A stretch of 14,599 nucleotides of DNA from JBDKJS01 sp039806065 (GTDB taxonomy: Bacteria > Bacteroidota > Bacteroidia > AKYH767-A > 2013-40CM-41-45). A model generated the notes under the pieces. That model ran no database searches, had not been told where the DNA came from, and saw only the letters and a program-made list of their open reading frames with translations. The position numbers were made by a program, and so were the translations under genes. The stretch lies in assembly GCA_039806065.1 (NCBI GenBank), contig JBDKJS010000070.1:1-14599 (forward strand), in the 5' to 3' direction. The first letter of the stretch is position 1, and each line of letters starts with the position of its first letter. Positions 1 to 7,752 of the stretch are shown here, piece by piece.

Positions 1-656
1 TATTTAATGCGGATTGGCATAAGGGAGTAATCGGAATTGTTGCCTCAAGATTGACGGAAAAGTATTACAGACCCACTATCATACTCACTGAAAGTAACGG
101 TTATGCAACAGGTTCAGCAAGATCAGTTAAAGATTTTGATATTTATAATGCCATTGAATCGTGTAGCGATTTACTTACCCAATTTGGTGGACATATGTAT
201 GCTGCAGGCCTTACTATGAAAACGGAAAATGTAGAAAAATTTGTTGACCGATTTGAAGAGGTAGTAAGTGAAACCATAGAGGATAGAATGCTCATTCAAC
301 AAATTGATATTGATGCCACACTCAACTTAGAAGAAATTACACCTGCATTTTTTAATGTGCTTAAGCAATTTGCCCCATTCGGGCCTGGTAATATGAGCCC
401 TGTATTTGCTACAGAAAGTGTTAGGGATACAGGATGGAGCAAGCAAGTAGGAAAAAATCTTGAACATCTTAAAATAGCTATTTCTCAATCTGAAAATGGT
501 AGATTTGGTAAGGATGGCGTGGCCTTCGGTATGGGACATATGTATCCTTTGATAGCTAGAAAAATCCCGTTCGATATTTGCTATAGCATCGAAGAAAATT
601 ATTTCAATGGCAATGTTTCTTTACAGCTGAATGTAAAGGATATCAAGCTGCAATGA
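1..656 (+). CDS. recJ: Single-stranded-DNA-specific exonuclease RecJ, C-terminal part (5' truncated by window edge)
   Basis: RecJ is a 5'-3' single-strand DNA exonuclease used in recombination and mismatch repair. The reading frame is open from base 3, so the TTG at 51 is internal and is not the start. The visible 217 residues begin with the RecJ-type motif WHKGVIGIVASRL. They then carry the DHHA1 signature GGHMYAAG (about bases 187-210), which contributes to nucleic-acid binding. The remainder fits the C-terminal OB-like domain of RecJ. The N-terminal DHH phosphoesterase domain with its metal ligands lies outside the window. The stop is 2 nt from the stop of the convergent holin-family gene, and no terminator hairpin separates them. 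The family assignment is firm; nothing can be said about the missing half. Confidence 0.93.
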   Translation, partial: FNADWHKGVIGIVASRLTEKYYRPTIILTESNGYATGSARSVKDFDIYNAIESCSDLLTQFGGHMYAAGLTMKTENVEKFVDRFEEVVSETIEDRMLIQQIDIDATLNLEEITPAFFNVLKQFAPFGPGNMSPVFATESVRDTGWSKQVGKNLEHLKIAISQSENGRFGKDGVAFGMGHMYPLIARKIPFDICYSIEENYFNGNVSLQLNVKDIKLQ

Positions 657-658
657 GC

Positions 659-1012
659 CTAGGCTTGCTCATTTTTATTTTTTCCCAAGGCAGTTAATAT
701 CGAACTCACAATTGATAATACGATGCTAAACAGTACAGCATTTCCAAAACTAGAAACACTAAATCCTGCTACCATTTTATCTGCAAGTATGATCACCCCA
801 GCATTTATTACCAATAAAAATAGACCCAGTGTGAAAATGGTAATTGGAATAGTCAATAATACTAATACCGGCTTTAAAAAAGTATTCAACGCAGCCAGGA
901 TTATGGCAAGAAAAATTCCTGTAGTAATATTGTCAACTTTTACTCCAGGCAAAATTTTTGCAGTAATTAAAATGGCTATACTGCTGATCATAATTTTTAT
1001 AAGTAGCTTCAT
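659..1012 (-). CDS. PF04020-type (phage holin 4 superfamily/YvlD-like) small membrane protein
   Basis: This is a 117-residue, very hydrophobic protein with about four predicted membrane segments. The motifs LPGVKVDN near the N-terminus, AALNTFLKPVLVLLTIP in the middle, and TLGLFLLVINA after that are typical of the PF04020 family. That family is annotated as 'phage holin family protein' but is widespread on bacterial chromosomes and has no proven lytic role. I chose ATG 1012 over the upstream TTG at 1060. The TTG lies inside or next to a consensus promoter element at 1048-1055, and 117 residues is the usual family length. The gene is convergent with recJ. A prophage origin is not supported, because there are no neighbouring phage genes. 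Confidence 0.85.
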   Translation of the reverse strand: MKLLIKIMISSIAILITAKILPGVKVDNITTGIFLAIILAALNTFLKPVLVLLTIPITIFTLGLFLLVINAGVIILADKMVAGFSVSSFGNAVLFSIVLSIVSSILTALGKNKNEQA

Positions 1013-1047
1013 GGGAAAAAGTGATTTGATTAATATCTTATTTTTCA

Positions 1048-1055
1048 CAAAGTTA
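1048..1055 (-). promoter_or_regulatory. Bacteroidota -7 promoter element for the PF04020 gene
   Basis: On the minus strand this reads TAACTTTG, an exact match to TAnnTTTG. It lies 35 bp upstream of the ATG at 1012. A TTTC about 18 nt further upstream is a weak -33 element. Transcription would start near 1041, leaving a leader of about 30 nt. This supports the ATG at 1012 over the TTG at 1060. Confidence 0.55.
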
Positions 1056-1212
1056 ACCAATACAATATGAATTGAAAATTTTTTACACCCCCTTTTCGTA
1101 ATCTAGATGATATGAGTATGTTTTTTTGTCAGTGCCAATTACTCAATCAAACTAACCATCTGCTCATTCATACCAGCTGTTTACCATATTTATTAATTAT
1201 ATTGCTACTTCA

Positions 1213-3384
1213 ATGAGGGCTATCAAATTCGCATGGTATTGTTCACTATTTCTATTAGTGTTTTCAAGTACAAATGCTGCTATTCCTAACTTCTCTATCC
1301 ATAGTATTCAGGCTTTATTGACCGATACTAGCGTGCTTCATGATCAAGCAGCTGCTTTCAAGAATGGCCATATGCCAGCAAGGCGTGGGCAAGTTACCTT
1401 GCTCGAGCAGCGCTACCTACGACAAAAAGCTCAAACCGATGACGCTCCATTGGCCGGAGCGGCTTTACACCTAGGTATAGCACTTCTTCAAATTAATGAA
1501 CCAGCAAGAGCACTTAAAATTTTAAATGAGGCCAAGGCGCACTTTAATGAACAGCAACATTTCAATGCATCAGCCGTGACTTCATTAGCATTGGCCATAG
1601 CACATAGTGATTTAGATCAACACAATGCCGTGCAACCTTTGATTGGGGCTGCTTTAAACTCTTTTCAAAATGAAAAATGCTTTAAAGGGATTGCAATAGC
1701 TAATTTTCTATTGGCTTCCTACTACATCAATAACAATGATTGGGCCAAGGCCGAATCCGTACTTATTAATAATGCTATTCAATTGGCTAATTTTAAATTG
1801 TCCAAAATGGCCGCTGATGCCTTCATGCATCTTGCATCTTTGTACATAATTAAAAATAAATTTAGCACAGCCGATGAATTTATCAATAAAGCTATTAATG
1901 AAGCACTTCTTGCAAACGATAGCACCTTCATAGCATTGGCTTATAGAAACAAAGCTATTTTATTGGTTAAGAGGAGTGAATTGGTAACAGCCATTGATTA
2001 TTTACAAAGAAGTTTGCAATTTGAATCGAGCATTGAAGTACTACGCTTAGCAGCCAATATTTGCATGCAAATTGCACAAAATGTGAACGGGAAGTATAGT
2101 AGAAAGGATGTGGAAAAATTTAAATTGTTAAACCAGCAATACCTAAGCCGTATAGCAACATCGGCTAACGCTACTAAACCATCACCTGCTACTTCAAGAA
2201 GGAATTTGAGACAAGATAAGTGGTGGTTGTTGTTATATAGCAATCAAACCCTAGCAGCAGAAGACGTTGAAGCATTGCAGTTAAATTACAATCAACAAAT
2301 AAATTTTGCTAATGATAGTATCCAGCAACTCAACTCTTCAATTGAGCAAGATTTGGTTTCTGATGCCGCTAGAGAGGATAAAATTAGACAATTAGAAAAA
2401 GATAGAGCATTGCAAGAGCTAGCACTCTCACAGCAGGCTCTTAAAGATGAACAGCAGAAACGAACCATTAACTTATTGCTTACCATTGCATCTGTTGTAG
2501 TTATTACCCTAGTATTTCTTTACAATAGGTATTCATTTAGGAAAAAATCACTCCAAAAATTAACTGATGCTTACAGCCAATTAAATATAGCTCATAAAAG
2601 CTTGAAGCAAACTCAAGAACAATTAATCCAGGCAGAAAAAATGGCTTCGCTTGGTCAACTTACAGCTGGTATAGCGCATGAAATTCAAAATCCTCTAAAT
2701 TTTGTAAACAACTTCAGTACGCTCAATGTAGCCCTTTTGCATGAACTTGATCAGCAGGTGCTATCAAATGAACAACAAGAATTGATAAATACTGTAACAG
2801 ATAACTTTACAAAAATTGCTCACCATGGAAAACGTGCCCAAGAAATTGTGAGGGGTATGCTCTTACATAGCAGGGTTAGCAAGCCGGATAAACAACTTTC
2901 AGATGTTAACTTGCTAATTAAAGAAAACTGTGAACTTGCACTAGGAGCAGCTAAAGCGAAGTATGCCGACTTCAATGCTACAGTCGAATATGAATTAGAC
3001 GAAAGTTTAAATCAAATAATGCTGGCACACCAAGATTTTTGCAGGGTTATTTTAAACATTGTAAGTAATGCACTTTATGCAGTAAAATTAAAAGTAAAAT
3101 TGGGTAATACTGAGTATCAACCAAAAGTAATAGTTGCTACTAAAAATGAAACCGGCCTTCTAAAAATTACCATTCGCGATAATGGTGTAGGAATGGATGC
3201 TGCTACATTGGATAAAATATTTAATCCATTCTTTACTACCAAACCAGCTGGTGATGGTACCGGCCTCGGGCTGTCATTAAGCTACAACATTATTGTAAAG
3301 GATCATGCTGGTAAACTTACAGTAGCTTCTGAACCTAATCAATATACTGAATTCAACATTTCTATTCCAACCACTCAAACTTAA
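1213..3384 (+). CDS. TPR-containing membrane sensor histidine kinase
   Basis: This is the likely input kinase of the relay. Residues 1-22 form a signal peptide. Residues about 75-330 are alpha-helical with TPR-like repeats and would sit in the periplasm. A coiled coil (about 360-415) leads into one membrane helix (about 418-437), followed by a second coiled coil. The HisKA H-box is GIAHEIQNPLNFVNN, with the phospho-accepting H489. The ATPase domain shows the N-box NIVSNALYAV (N619), the G1 box DNGVGMD (D656), the F-box NPFFTTK (671-677) and the G2 box GTGLGLSLS (682-690), so it looks catalytically complete. The ligand is unknown. No exact TAnnTTTG lies in the 150 nt upstream; TATGTTTT at 1117-1124, 19 nt after a TTTC, is only a weak candidate. 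The next gene starts 4 nt after the stop, implying co-transcription. Confidence 0.93.
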   Translation: MRAIKFAWYCSLFLLVFSSTNAAIPNFSIHSIQALLTDTSVLHDQAAAFKNGHMPARRGQVTLLEQRYLRQKAQTDDAPLAGAALHLGIALLQINEPARALKILNEAKAHFNEQQHFNASAVTSLALAIAHSDLDQHNAVQPLIGAALNSFQNEKCFKGIAIANFLLASYYINNNDWAKAESVLINNAIQLANFKLSKMAADAFMHLASLYIIKNKFSTADEFINKAINEALLANDSTFIALAYRNKAILLVKRSELVTAIDYLQRSLQFESSIEVLRLAANICMQIAQNVNGKYSRKDVEKFKLLNQQYLSRIATSANATKPSPATSRRNLRQDKWWLLLYSNQTLAAEDVEALQLNYNQQINFANDSIQQLNSSIEQDLVSDAAREDKIRQLEKDRALQELALSQQALKDEQQKRTINLLLTIASVVVITLVFLYNRYSFRKKSLQKLTDAYSQLNIAHKSLKQTQEQLIQAEKMASLGQLTAGIAHEIQNPLNFVNNFSTLNVALLHELDQQVLSNEQQELINTVTDNFTKIAHHGKRAQEIVRGMLLHSRVSKPDKQLSDVNLLIKENCELALGAAKAKYADFNATVEYELDESLNQIMLAHQDFCRVILNIVSNALYAVKLKVKLGNTEYQPKVIVATKNETGLLKITIRDNGVGMDAATLDKIFNPFFTTKPAGDGTGLGLSLSYNIIVKDHAGKLTVASEPNQYTEFNISIPTTQT

Positions 3385-3388
3385 GCCT

Positions 3389-4960
3389 ATGAATCCAATA
3401 AAAATACTTGTTGTAGATGACGAACCAGATGTACAGCCACTTGTTTTGCAGATGTATCGGAAGCAGATAAAAAATGGAGAATTTGAGTTTCGATTTGCTA
3501 GCAATGGCTTTGAAGCCATTCAGTCGTTTGATTCCAACGAAGCCATTCAGCTAGTGGTGGCTGATATCAACATGCCAGGAATGGACGGCCTAACCCTCTT
3601 AAACCATTTAAAAGAACGTAACCGAATTCATAAAACCATCATCGCTACTGCTTATGCTGATATGAGTAATATTAGAACAGCAATGAATAGAGGCGCACAT
3701 GACTTTATTACCAAACCTATCGATTTTAATGACCTTGAAACAACAATAAGAAATGCTAATACAGCGGTTGCTGCTTTGTATGAAGGACTACAAGCAAAAG
3801 AAAATTTGGCCATCGCCTTGTTAGAAAAAGAAAAGGCGCAGCAAAGCGAAAAATTTAAGCAACAGTTTTTAGCCGGAATGAGTCATGAAATTAGAACGCC
3901 ATTAAATGCTATCATAGGCTTAACCAACCTGCTTCTTAAAACAGACCAAACCGATATACAACAAAAGTATTTGTCCACTATAAAGCATGCAGGCGATCAT
4001 TTACTTTCTATCATTAATGACATCCTTGATTTGGCTAAAATAGAAGCCGGCAAGATGGAATTAGAACAAATTTCTTTTTCATTAACCGACATATGCAATG
4101 CAGTAAGTCAAACATTGTTTTTTAAAGCCGAAGAAAAAAAATTAGCAATTAATGTAGTATATGACCATGGTATTCCAGATTTTGTTAAAGGTGACCCAGT
4201 GCGCCTAAGTCAAATATTGATCAATTTGTTAGGGAACGCAATAAAATTTACCAACCAAGGAAAGGTTCAATTGGATGTTAAAGCCAATCCTATCAATAAC
4301 GCTAATTATCTTTTAGAATTTAAAATTACTGATACAGGGATAGGAATACCTTCTGATAAAATTGACAAATTATTCAATTCATTCTCTCAAGCTGATACAA
4401 GTACCAATCGAAAATTCGGGGGTACAGGATTAGGGCTTAGTATTTGCAAGCAACTAGTACTAATGCATGGAGGCGAAATAAATGCAAGTAGTACTCCCGG
4501 AATTGGTAGCATATTTACGGTTACACTACCTTACACGACTTCAGAAAAACCAAATTATACACTCAATCCAATATTGAGTGATCTAAAATTGAAGGACAAT
4601 GTACAATTGTTATTAGCAGAGGATAATCCGTTTAACCAACTAGTTGCAGTTGATACCTTAAAAGATCTTTTTGGTCCGGTCCGTGTGGACCTGGCTCAAA
4701 ATGGAGAGGAAGCAGTGGCCAAAGCAGTAGCCAATCAATATGATTTAATCTTAATGGACATTCAAATGCCTGACATGGATGGTTATGAAGCCACTAAAAG
4801 CATACTAGCCGCCAACCCAAAACAAAAAATTATGGCCATGACAGCTAATGTTACAGAAGCAGAAATTGAACAATGCCGAGTAGTGGGCATGGTTGATTAT
4901 ATCACCAAGCCATTTTCGCCAGATGAATTAAAATTTAAAGTGCTCCACCATGCCCAGTAA
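3389..4960 (+). CDS. Hybrid histidine kinase, REC-HisKA-HATPase-REC
   Basis: This is a soluble cytoplasmic phosphorelay hub of 523 residues with no membrane segment. The N-terminal receiver (about 5-125) has acidic D10/D11, phospho-acceptor D59 (VVADINMPGMDG), T87 and K109. A short coiled coil (about 135-160) precedes HisKA, with H166 in GMSHEIRTPLNA. The ATPase domain has N283 (NLLGNAIKF), D315 (DTGIGI) and GGTGLGLSI (344-352). The C-terminal receiver (about 404-523) has E411/D412, D457 (ILMDIQMPDMDG), T485 and K507. All key residues are intact. With no sensor domain of its own, it probably takes its signal through the first receiver, plausibly from the kinase 4 nt upstream (inference). It would pass phosphate from D457 to the Hpt protein downstream. 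Its last 11 nt overlap the next gene. Confidence 0.95.
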   Translation: MNPIKILVVDDEPDVQPLVLQMYRKQIKNGEFEFRFASNGFEAIQSFDSNEAIQLVVADINMPGMDGLTLLNHLKERNRIHKTIIATAYADMSNIRTAMNRGAHDFITKPIDFNDLETTIRNANTAVAALYEGLQAKENLAIALLEKEKAQQSEKFKQQFLAGMSHEIRTPLNAIIGLTNLLLKTDQTDIQQKYLSTIKHAGDHLLSIINDILDLAKIEAGKMELEQISFSLTDICNAVSQTLFFKAEEKKLAINVVYDHGIPDFVKGDPVRLSQILINLLGNAIKFTNQGKVQLDVKANPINNANYLLEFKITDTGIGIPSDKIDKLFNSFSQADTSTNRKFGGTGLGLSICKQLVLMHGGEINASSTPGIGSIFTVTLPYTTSEKPNYTLNPILSDLKLKDNVQLLLAEDNPFNQLVAVDTLKDLFGPVRVDLAQNGEEAVAKAVANQYDLILMDIQMPDMDGYEATKSILAANPKQKIMAMTANVTEAEIEQCRVVGMVDYITKPFSPDELKFKVLHHAQ

Positions 4961-6524
4961 ATTACGCTTCACATTGATTTTTTTAATTTGTTGTACTGCC
5001 ATTCAATTAAATGCTCAAAGCCAACTTTTTTTTCAAGTAAGTGGTAATGACTATGCCTCTCATACACTGCCAACTATGGATGGCGGTTTACTAATCTGTG
5101 GATCCAATGTTGATTCATTGACTAACGATGTAAATCCATTGATAGTAAAATTGGATAGCGTTGGTAATATAGTATGGTCAAATCTAATTACAGCTCCTTC
5201 AAGTGAAGCAATTAACTATGCACTTCAATATGATGATAGTTCATACTTAATTGTGGGTTTAAGTAATGCAAATAGCCAAATTGATTATGATGCAATGGCC
5301 ATGCGAGTTAATGTGGATGGATCTATAAGATGGATTAAAAATTATGCAACACCAGATTTTGAAAACGCTGGCTATGCCTGTTTTGATGCTGATCAAAACG
5401 CTTATGTAGTAGGTAATGTATCGCAGCAAGCTTATATTTTAAAGATTGATACTGCCGGCAATATTTTACACAGTGTAATTTTGGGTAATGGACTTACCTC
5501 AACTTTTGCAAGTGTGGCCTATGACAATAGTGCGCAAACTGTAGTTGCCGTTGGCCGTTCTGCTAATGTAGGCGCGGCACAATGTGAAATGCTGATTGTC
5601 CGATTTGATACAGCTTTAAATATTCAAAGGGCAACAGCAGTAGCTGATACCAACTGGCTAGAAGGCGATTGCATAAGAATTCTAAATTTTGGAAATTATC
5701 TAATTTCAGGAGCTACTACAATTTCTGGCTTTGGAGATTTTGATTGCATTGCAATTGAAATGGATACTTCAGGACAAATTATTTGGAATACATGTATTGG
5801 AGGTATTTCTGGAGAAGCTTTTTATTCTATCCAAGTTGAAAGTGATGGCTTTACCTTCAGTGGCTATACCGATAGCTTTGGTGAAGGTGGACTAAATGAT
5901 AATAGCAATACCATTCTTTGTAAGCTTGATCTAAATGGTGATACTGTTTGGAATAAACTATTCACAGGCGCGCTCAATGATGAAGCTTTAAGGCATGAAA
6001 AGTATAAGGGTGGTTACATCATTGGTGCTTACGGTTCAATGTATAATAGTAATTCGCTCGATTTCCTTACTATCAAGACTGATGCTAATGGTGATAATGA
6101 ATGTGAATCGGTTAAATTTTATCCTGATTTGATCCAACTCAATAACTTGACATCTACACAATATGTTTATGCCATTTTTTCACAATCTTTTGCAGTTAGT
6201 AGTCTGTTATTTAACGTCAGCCCTATTGCTATTAACAGTTCTAGCGCTTGTTTTCCTCTTGGCTTGCCACAAGACCAGCTAATGGTACATGATTTAATAG
6301 TTTATCCCAATCCTGCCAATCATACTATCTATTTTACTCAGGATACCTTCAATTATGAAAAGGTACAACTATTGGCCGTAGATGGTAAGGTTATAAGAGA
6401 ATCTGCTGGAACGCAGCTTGGCCATTCTTGGAATTTATCAGATATTGCAAGTGGAATTTATGTAATAAAATGTACAAGCTCAAAAATTAGCCGGTATCAA
6501 CAATTAATTATTCAACATCAGTAA
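4950..6524 (+). CDS. Secreted repeat protein with T9SS type A C-terminal sorting domain
   Basis: Residues 1-22 are a signal peptide ending in LNA-Q. Seven copies of a short motif, hydrophobic-K/R-hydrophobic-D-x-x-G-x-hydrophobic-x-W, recur about every 50 residues (near 64, 116, 162, 215, 266, 322 and 372). Examples are IVKLDSVGNIVW and AIEMDTSGQIIW. A seven-bladed beta-propeller is a reasonable inference. Residues 448-524 form a type A sorting domain: VYPNPANHTIYF at the start, VDGKVI in the middle, and DIASGIYVIK before the end. The protein should therefore cross the outer membrane by the type IX system and be attached to the surface or released. ATG 4950 lies inside the upstream hybrid kinase gene (11-nt overlap), which suggests translational coupling, and the Hpt gene follows after 2 nt. 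No enzyme motif was recognised. Confidence 0.88.
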   Translation: MPSKLRFTLIFLICCTAIQLNAQSQLFFQVSGNDYASHTLPTMDGGLLICGSNVDSLTNDVNPLIVKLDSVGNIVWSNLITAPSSEAINYALQYDDSSYLIVGLSNANSQIDYDAMAMRVNVDGSIRWIKNYATPDFENAGYACFDADQNAYVVGNVSQQAYILKIDTAGNILHSVILGNGLTSTFASVAYDNSAQTVVAVGRSANVGAAQCEMLIVRFDTALNIQRATAVADTNWLEGDCIRILNFGNYLISGATTISGFGDFDCIAIEMDTSGQIIWNTCIGGISGEAFYSIQVESDGFTFSGYTDSFGEGGLNDNSNTILCKLDLNGDTVWNKLFTGALNDEALRHEKYKGGYIIGAYGSMYNSNSLDFLTIKTDANGDNECESVKFYPDLIQLNNLTSTQYVYAIFSQSFAVSSLLFNVSPIAINSSSACFPLGLPQDQLMVHDLIVYPNPANHTIYFTQDTFNYEKVQLLAVDGKVIRESAGTQLGHSWNLSDIASGIYVIKCTSSKISRYQQLIIQHQ

Positions 6525-6526
6525 TC

Positions 6527-6865
6527 ATGCACGTAGACCTTTCTTTCCTTACCTCTTTTACTGGAGGCGATAAATCAAAAATGAAAAAATATGTACTTAT
6601 TTTTTTGGATATGTATCCTAGTCAAATGGCTAAAATTAATACCGCCCTCTCTAATGTAGATTTGAATGGCGTTCGTGGCTTAATTCATGCTATAAAGCCA
6701 CAATTTGCCTATATGGGTATGAAACCAGCCGAATCCCTTGCCAAAGATTTGGAGCAGGCCGCAACTGAAGGTAATGAACCCCTCGTTACTTCTCTCATTT
6801 CTGAATTGGATAGCTATGTAACTATAGGTATTACACAGCTGCAAGAGGAAATCAAAAATTGGTAA
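6527..6865 (+). CDS. Hpt domain phosphotransfer protein
   Basis: This is a 112-residue, all-helical cytoplasmic protein that is essentially one Hpt domain. The phosphorylatable residue is H54 in GLIHAIKPQFAYMGM. K57 and G64 stand at the conserved positions, with P58 where many Hpt domains have Gly. The family shuttles phosphate between the receiver of a hybrid kinase and a separate response regulator. It lies 2 nt after the secreted-protein gene and 42 nt before the membrane-tethered receiver. That places it to connect D457 of the hybrid kinase with D56 of the final receiver (inference from order and domain content). Confidence 0.88.
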   Translation: MHVDLSFLTSFTGGDKSKMKKYVLIFLDMYPSQMAKINTALSNVDLNGVRGLIHAIKPQFAYMGMKPAESLAKDLEQAATEGNEPLVTSLISELDSYVTIGITQLQEEIKNW

Positions 6866-6890
6866 CAATCAAAAATATTTTATAGGTTTG
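6859..6890 (+). promoter_or_regulatory. Promoter of the membrane-tethered receiver gene
   Basis: TTGG at 6859-6862 and TAGGTTTG at 6883-6890 match the Bacteroidota -33 and -7 consensus with a 20-nt spacing. The -33 element overlaps the last codons of the Hpt gene. The predicted start near 6894-6897 leaves a leader of about 12 nt before ATG 6908. It is the clearest promoter in the phosphorelay cluster, and it means the last receiver can be expressed independently of the operon. Confidence 0.65.
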
Positions 6891-6907
6891 TTTCAAATAA
6901 GAAAGAC

Positions 6908-7429
6908 ATGGCTGAAGTAAAGTTAATCTACATTGTAGATGATGAACCTGTGCAAAGTATGATGCTGCAGGATTATTTAAGTAAATATAAAAATTTCGAA
7001 ATCAAAACCTTTCGATCGGGTGAAGAAGTAATTGGAGCCTTAAAGGTAAAGGTGCCACAAATCATTTTTTTAGATTATTATTTTGATCAAGTAGGGCCTG
7101 ACGCCATGAATGGCACAGAAATTTTAAAAGAAATAAAAAGTAATCATCCTGATGTGGAGGTGATCATGTTCAGTGGCCAAGATAAAATAGAGGTAGCTGT
7201 TAATACAATGAAATATGGCGCCTTTGATTATATAGTTAAGAATGAAAGTGCATTTCATCGGTCAGAAAATGTTATTTTTAATATCATAAAAAAATTAAAG
7301 GTACAAGGCGAAGCAAAACGGTATAAAAAACTTACTGCATTTTTTGGAATAGCCTTCGCAGCAATGATTATCCTTGTGATTGTTTTATGGCGAATGGGTA
7401 TGATATCACGCTCGCCAGGATGGATGTGA
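6908..7429 (+). CDS. Single receiver-domain protein with C-terminal membrane anchor
   Basis: Residues 1-130 form a complete receiver domain: D11/D12, phospho-acceptor D56 in IIFLDYYFD, S89 in IMFSGQDK, and K111. A basic stretch (KVQGEAKRYKK, 131-141) precedes one strongly hydrophobic segment (about 143-161) and a 12-residue tail. The positive-inside rule predicts the receiver in the cytoplasm and the tail in the periplasm. There is no HTH, LytTR, GGDEF, phosphatase or other effector domain. The output is therefore probably protein-protein contact at the membrane, or the protein acts as a phosphate sink. ATG 6908 is supported by the promoter just upstream. The gene is convergent with the small two-TM gene; the stops are 9 nt apart. 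Confidence 0.88.
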   Translation: MAEVKLIYIVDDEPVQSMMLQDYLSKYKNFEIKTFRSGEEVIGALKVKVPQIIFLDYYFDQVGPDAMNGTEILKEIKSNHPDVEVIMFSGQDKIEVAVNTMKYGAFDYIVKNESAFHRSENVIFNIIKKLKVQGEAKRYKKLTAFFGIAFAAMIILVIVLWRMGMISRSPGWM

Positions 7430-7438
7430 TTTTAATAT

Positions 7439-7654
7439 TTAATCCTTCTCTTGTTTTTTTTTAGTAATTGCTGCTTTTGAAGTGTTAACCTCTGCTGGAA
7501 GTAAGAAAAATAACAGTATAGTTGAAATAAATGGGAAGAAAAAACCTAGCCAAAACCATTTTTTAAAGTTAAACCCAAAGCTCTTGGCCAGCACACCTGT
7601 AAGTGTGGCAGGTGCAAATAATATTACCGCTATGATAACAGGAAGCGCAAACAT
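7439..7654 (-). CDS. Small two-TM membrane protein, unknown function
   Basis: This is a 71-residue protein with two hydrophobic helices (about 3-22 and 33-53). They are separated by a short basic/aromatic loop (SFGFNFKKWFWLGFFFP) and followed by a lysine-rich cytoplasmic tail ending KKKQEKD. I do not recognise a family. The overall composition and the hairpin topology argue for a real small membrane protein rather than a chance frame. It lies downstream of the phaE-like gene on the same strand, but a terminator (7689-7722) separates them, so it probably has its own promoter. TAATTTTA in the minus strand just upstream is only a one-mismatch -7 candidate. A frame on the opposite strand over the same bases looks like a shadow. 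Confidence 0.6.
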   Translation of the reverse strand: MFALPVIIAVILFAPATLTGVLAKSFGFNFKKWFWLGFFFPFISTILLFFLLPAEVNTSKAAITKKKQEKD

Positions 7655-7688
7655 GTGTTGGAAATTTGGACGTAAAATTAATTAAATC

Positions 7689-7722
7689 AAAATAAAAATC
7701 CCGAGTCTTCACCCGGGATTCC
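7689..7722 (-). terminator. Rho-independent terminator of the phaE-like gene
   Basis: AATCCCG (7697-7703) pairs perfectly with CGGGATT (7714-7720) around a 10-nt loop. On the minus strand the hairpin is followed by TTTTTATTTT. It lies about 30 nt beyond the stop of the phaE-like gene and ahead of the 71-residue gene. Confidence 0.8.
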
Positions 7723-7752
7723 ACCATTCTAAACTTAAATTAATAATTGGGA

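Noticed and set aside
659..1060. Prophage or lysis function suggested by the 'phage holin' family name
   Set aside because: PF04020 proteins are common chromosomal membrane proteins, and no endolysin or other phage gene lies nearby.
723..1070. Plus-strand open frame of 115 codons
   Set aside because: It lies antisense to the PF04020 membrane protein, whose family motifs and promoter are clear. The plus-strand translation shows no recognisable family.
3512..3550. 12-bp direct repeat GAAGCCATTCAG, copies 27 nt apart
   Set aside because: It is in frame in the first receiver of the hybrid kinase and simply encodes EAIQ twice. No sign of a mobile or regulatory element.
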